Source: a bacterium ADurb.Bin374 (GTDB taxonomy: Bacteria > Riflebacteria > Ozemobacteria > Ozemobacterales > Ozemobacteraceae). Taken from it: a stretch of DNA of 7,418 bases. Position numbers and translations under genes: made by a program. The notes under the pieces are model-generated. The model did not search any database. It was not told where the DNA came from and saw only the letters and a list, made by a program, of their open reading frames with translations. Location: positions 1-7,418 of the forward strand of contig MWAR01000563.1 in the NCBI GenBank assembly GCA_002068715.1. Direction: 5' to 3'. Of this stretch, positions 5,626 to 7,418 are shown in pieces. The stretch's first letter is position 1. The number at the start of each line of letters is the position of its first letter.

Positions 5626-6510
5626 ATGAAGAACAGGCAACCTCTGCTGAAAAACATCCGGATCGTTCTCGTCGAGCCGCAGGGCGCAATGAACGTGGGC
5701 TCGGTGTGCCGGGCCATGAAGAATTTCGGCCTGCGGGAGCTCGTTCTCGTACGGCCGGGCTGCGAACTCAACCTCGACGCGATCAAGATGGCGCTGACCG
5801 CGCGTGACATTCTCGAGTCGGCCAGGATCGTCGACACCATTCCGGAAGCCGTCGCCGGCAGTCTGCTGGTGCTCGGCACCTCGAACCGGCACGGCGAGTA
5901 TCACGAGCCGCACATGACGGTCCAGAAGGGCCTCGAGCGGGTCGGGCCATGCCTTTCCGAAGGGCCGGTCTCGATCTTGTTCGGCCGTGAGGAGTGGGGC
6001 CTGACGAAGGAAGACCTGAAATTCTGTCAGGGAACCATGCACATCGTCACCGACCCCGAGTTCACTTCGATGAACCTGGCCCAGGCGGTGCTTCTGATAT
6101 CGTATGAACTGTATCAGAAGTTCGGCGTCAAGCCGGTCGAGAAGGGCCCCGACCCGAACAACCCCTTCGAGATGCCTGCGACGTTCGAGGAGCTCCAGCG
6201 GCTGTATGATCACATGCTTTCCGTGCTGAAGATGTGCCATTTTCTTCCCACGAATAATCCTGACGGCCTGTTTCAGCTCGTTCGGGCGTTCATCCACCGC
6301 TCCCAGGCCACCCATCGCGAAATCAATATACTCATGGGTATATTTTCGAACGTCGAGGGGTTCATGCGGATCTACGTCCATGGCCAGAAGCGCCAGAAGG
6401 ACAAGTCCGGTGCTCCCCCGCCCCCGCTTCCGACCTCGGCCCTCAAGCGCATGGCGGCGAAGCTCGCCTCGGAAAAGCCCCCCAAACCGGACGACGAGAA
6501 GAACGAGTGA
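5626..6510 (+). CDS. trmJ: tRNA (cytidine/uridine-2'-O-)-methyltransferase, TrmJ type
   Basis: This SPOUT (TrmH/SpoU) superfamily enzyme has the deep trefoil knot that binds S-adenosylmethionine. TrmJ members methylate the ribose 2'-OH of position 32 in the anticodon loop of certain tRNAs. The three family motifs are clear: NVGSVCRAMKNFG (23-35, with the conserved N23 and R29), ILFGREEWGLT (117-127), and SMNLAQAV (148-155). The LFGRE...GLT form and the opening NIRIVLVEP closely resemble TrmJ rather than TrmH or RlmB. The product has 294 residues, longer than E. coli TrmJ (about 246). The extra length includes a C-terminal tail rich in Pro, Lys, Asp and Glu (about 254-294). The start at 5626 has only a distant GAAGGA (5603-5608), so initiation may be weak, but no upstream start fits better. 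No separate promoter is obvious. The ABC ATPase gene follows 4 bases later. Confidence 0.88.
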   Translation: MKNRQPLLKNIRIVLVEPQGAMNVGSVCRAMKNFGLRELVLVRPGCELNLDAIKMALTARDILESARIVDTIPEAVAGSLLVLGTSNRHGEYHEPHMTVQKGLERVGPCLSEGPVSILFGREEWGLTKEDLKFCQGTMHIVTDPEFTSMNLAQAVLLISYELYQKFGVKPVEKGPDPNNPFEMPATFEELQRLYDHMLSVLKMCHFLPTNNPDGLFQLVRAFIHRSQATHREINILMGIFSNVEGFMRIYVHGQKRQKDKSGAPPPPLPTSALKRMAAKLASEKPPKPDDEKNE

Positions 6511-6514
6511 ACTG

Positions 6515-7418
6515 ATGCAGGATCACGCATCGCCGCTCTGTATCGAAGCGCGCGGCCTGTGCCGGAGCTTCGACGTCAGACTGAAGGCTGAAGGGCTGAA
6601 AGCCAGCATCGCGGCTTTTTTCCGGCCTCGCATCGAGACGATCGACGCGGTGAAAGGGCTCGAAATGCTGATCGAGCCGGGTGAAATAGTCGGTTTCCTG
6701 GGCCCGAACGGCGCCGGCAAGACGACGACGCTGAAGATGCTTTCCGGGCTGATCCCGCCAACCGCGGGCAGCGTGCAAGTGCTGGGCTTCGATCCGTTTC
6801 AGCGAGACTATGCTTTTCTGCGAAATATCTCGCTCGTGATGGGCCAGAAGCAGAACCTCTGGTGGGATCTCCCGCCAGCCGAGACGCTGGCCATCCACCG
6901 CGAGCTTTACGGGCTCACGTCATCCGAGTTCGAACCCAGACGCGACGAGCTGGTCGAGATGCTGGGAATCAGGGACTGTCTCGAGATACAGGCGCGCAAA
7001 CTCTCGCTCGGACAGCGCATGCGTTGCGAGCTTGCCGTTTCCCTTCTGCACCGTCCCGGTGTCCTGTTTCTCGACGAGCCGACGATCGGGCTCGACATTC
7101 TGATGCAGAAGCGCATCCGCACATTCCTTCTCGAGTATCATGACCGGTTCCGGCCGACCATTCTCCTGACGTCGCATTACATGGAAGACGTCGCCGCCCT
7201 CGCCCGGCGCGTCATCGTCATCAATCGCGGCGCCAAGGTCTTCGACGGATCTCTCGCCGATCTCTCGAAAAAAACCCGCGCCGACCGCATTCTCCAGGTT
7301 ACGTTCGATTCCGTGCCGGCAGGCTTCTCGCCCGAACGCTACGGCAGGCTTCTCACGCACGACGGCTCGCGCTTCTCGCTCCTGGTCCCGCGTGACCAGG
7401 CGCCCGCCCTTGCGGCGG
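6515..7418 (+). CDS. ABC transporter ATP-binding protein, COG4586-like (3' end outside window)
   Basis: The frame from the ATG at 6515 stays open to the window end, giving 301 residues with no stop. It is the nucleotide-binding subunit of an ABC exporter of the ABC-2 group. It shows Walker A GPNGAGKTT (63-71), a Q-loop in MGQKQNLWWDLP (109-120), signature LSLGQRMR (163-170), Walker B VLFLDEP (183-189, D187 and E188), D-loop IGLD (191-194) and switch histidine H221 in TSHYMED. The N-terminal GLKASIAAFFRPR stretch before the first core strand, the NLWWDLP segment and the LSLGQRM signature are typical of the uncharacterised COG4586 ATPases, usually encoded beside two ABC-2 permeases (here expected just beyond the right edge). 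Substrate is unknown. It starts 4 bases after the trmJ stop with no good ribosome binding site, suggesting translational coupling. All ATPase motifs are intact. Confidence 0.93.
   Translation, partial: MQDHASPLCIEARGLCRSFDVRLKAEGLKASIAAFFRPRIETIDAVKGLEMLIEPGEIVGFLGPNGAGKTTTLKMLSGLIPPTAGSVQVLGFDPFQRDYAFLRNISLVMGQKQNLWWDLPPAETLAIHRELYGLTSSEFEPRRDELVEMLGIRDCLEIQARKLSLGQRMRCELAVSLLHRPGVLFLDEPTIGLDILMQKRIRTFLLEYHDRFRPTILLTSHYMEDVAALARRVIVINRGAKVFDGSLADLSKKTRADRILQVTFDSVPAGFSPERYGRLLTHDGSRFSLLVPRDQAPALAA

Noticed and set aside
5557..6381. 274-codon minus-strand reading frame opposite trmJ
   Set aside because: It is an antisense shadow of trmJ with no recognisable domain and no ribosome binding site.
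1..7418. Mobile elements, CRISPR arrays, defence or phage genes
   Set aside because: No transposase, integrase, terminal inverted repeats, regularly spaced repeats or phage-like proteins were seen on either strand; a tRNA gene is present but nothing next to it looks like an integrated element or a duplicated tRNA 3' end.

Overview
The window is GC-rich bacterial chromosome carrying ordinary housekeeping genes. I see no transposase, integrase, prophage gene, CRISPR array or long repeat. The gene set (NifU/NifS-type Fe-S assembly, a receiver domain fused to an RsbW-like ATPase, a COG4586-type ABC ATPase) fits a Gram-negative, deltaproteobacteria-like or candidate-phylum lineage. This assignment is only suggestive, because no rRNA or lineage marker is present.

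Layout. On the + strand at the left edge is the C-terminal end of a NifU-like Fe-S scaffold (1-324), followed 19 bp later by a NifS cysteine desulfurase (344-1555). Meeting it tail to tail across 24 bp is a minus-strand gene for a response-regulator/ATPase fusion (1580-2485). Further right on the minus strand is a tight run read leftwards: gltX (glutamyl-tRNA synthetase, 3823-5274), maf (nucleotide pyrophosphatase, 3159-3788) and coaD (phosphopantetheine adenylyltransferase, 2630-3121). The gaps are 34 and 37 bp, and a probable intrinsic terminator lies just past coaD. From about 5275 to 5477 is a divergent intergenic region with a candidate gltX promoter, a cluster of small palindromes, and a strong promoter for a tRNA-Val(GAC) gene (5478-5552). 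After a 10-bp-stem hairpin comes trmJ (tRNA 2'-O-methyltransferase, 5626-6510). Four bases later an ABC transporter ATPase gene starts (from 6515) and runs off the right edge.

How the genes fit together. NifU and NifS form a sulfur-donor/scaffold pair for Fe-S cluster assembly; nothing here shows that nitrogenase is present. GltX, the tRNA gene and TrmJ all concern tRNA charging or modification, CoaD makes dephospho-CoA, and Maf removes non-canonical or excess nucleotides. The receiver/ATPase fusion is the only clearly regulatory protein, and its partners are not in the window. I found no convincing undescribed system. The most interesting points are the fused regulator, the gltX/tRNA-Val/trmJ arrangement and the palindromes in the divergent promoter region.
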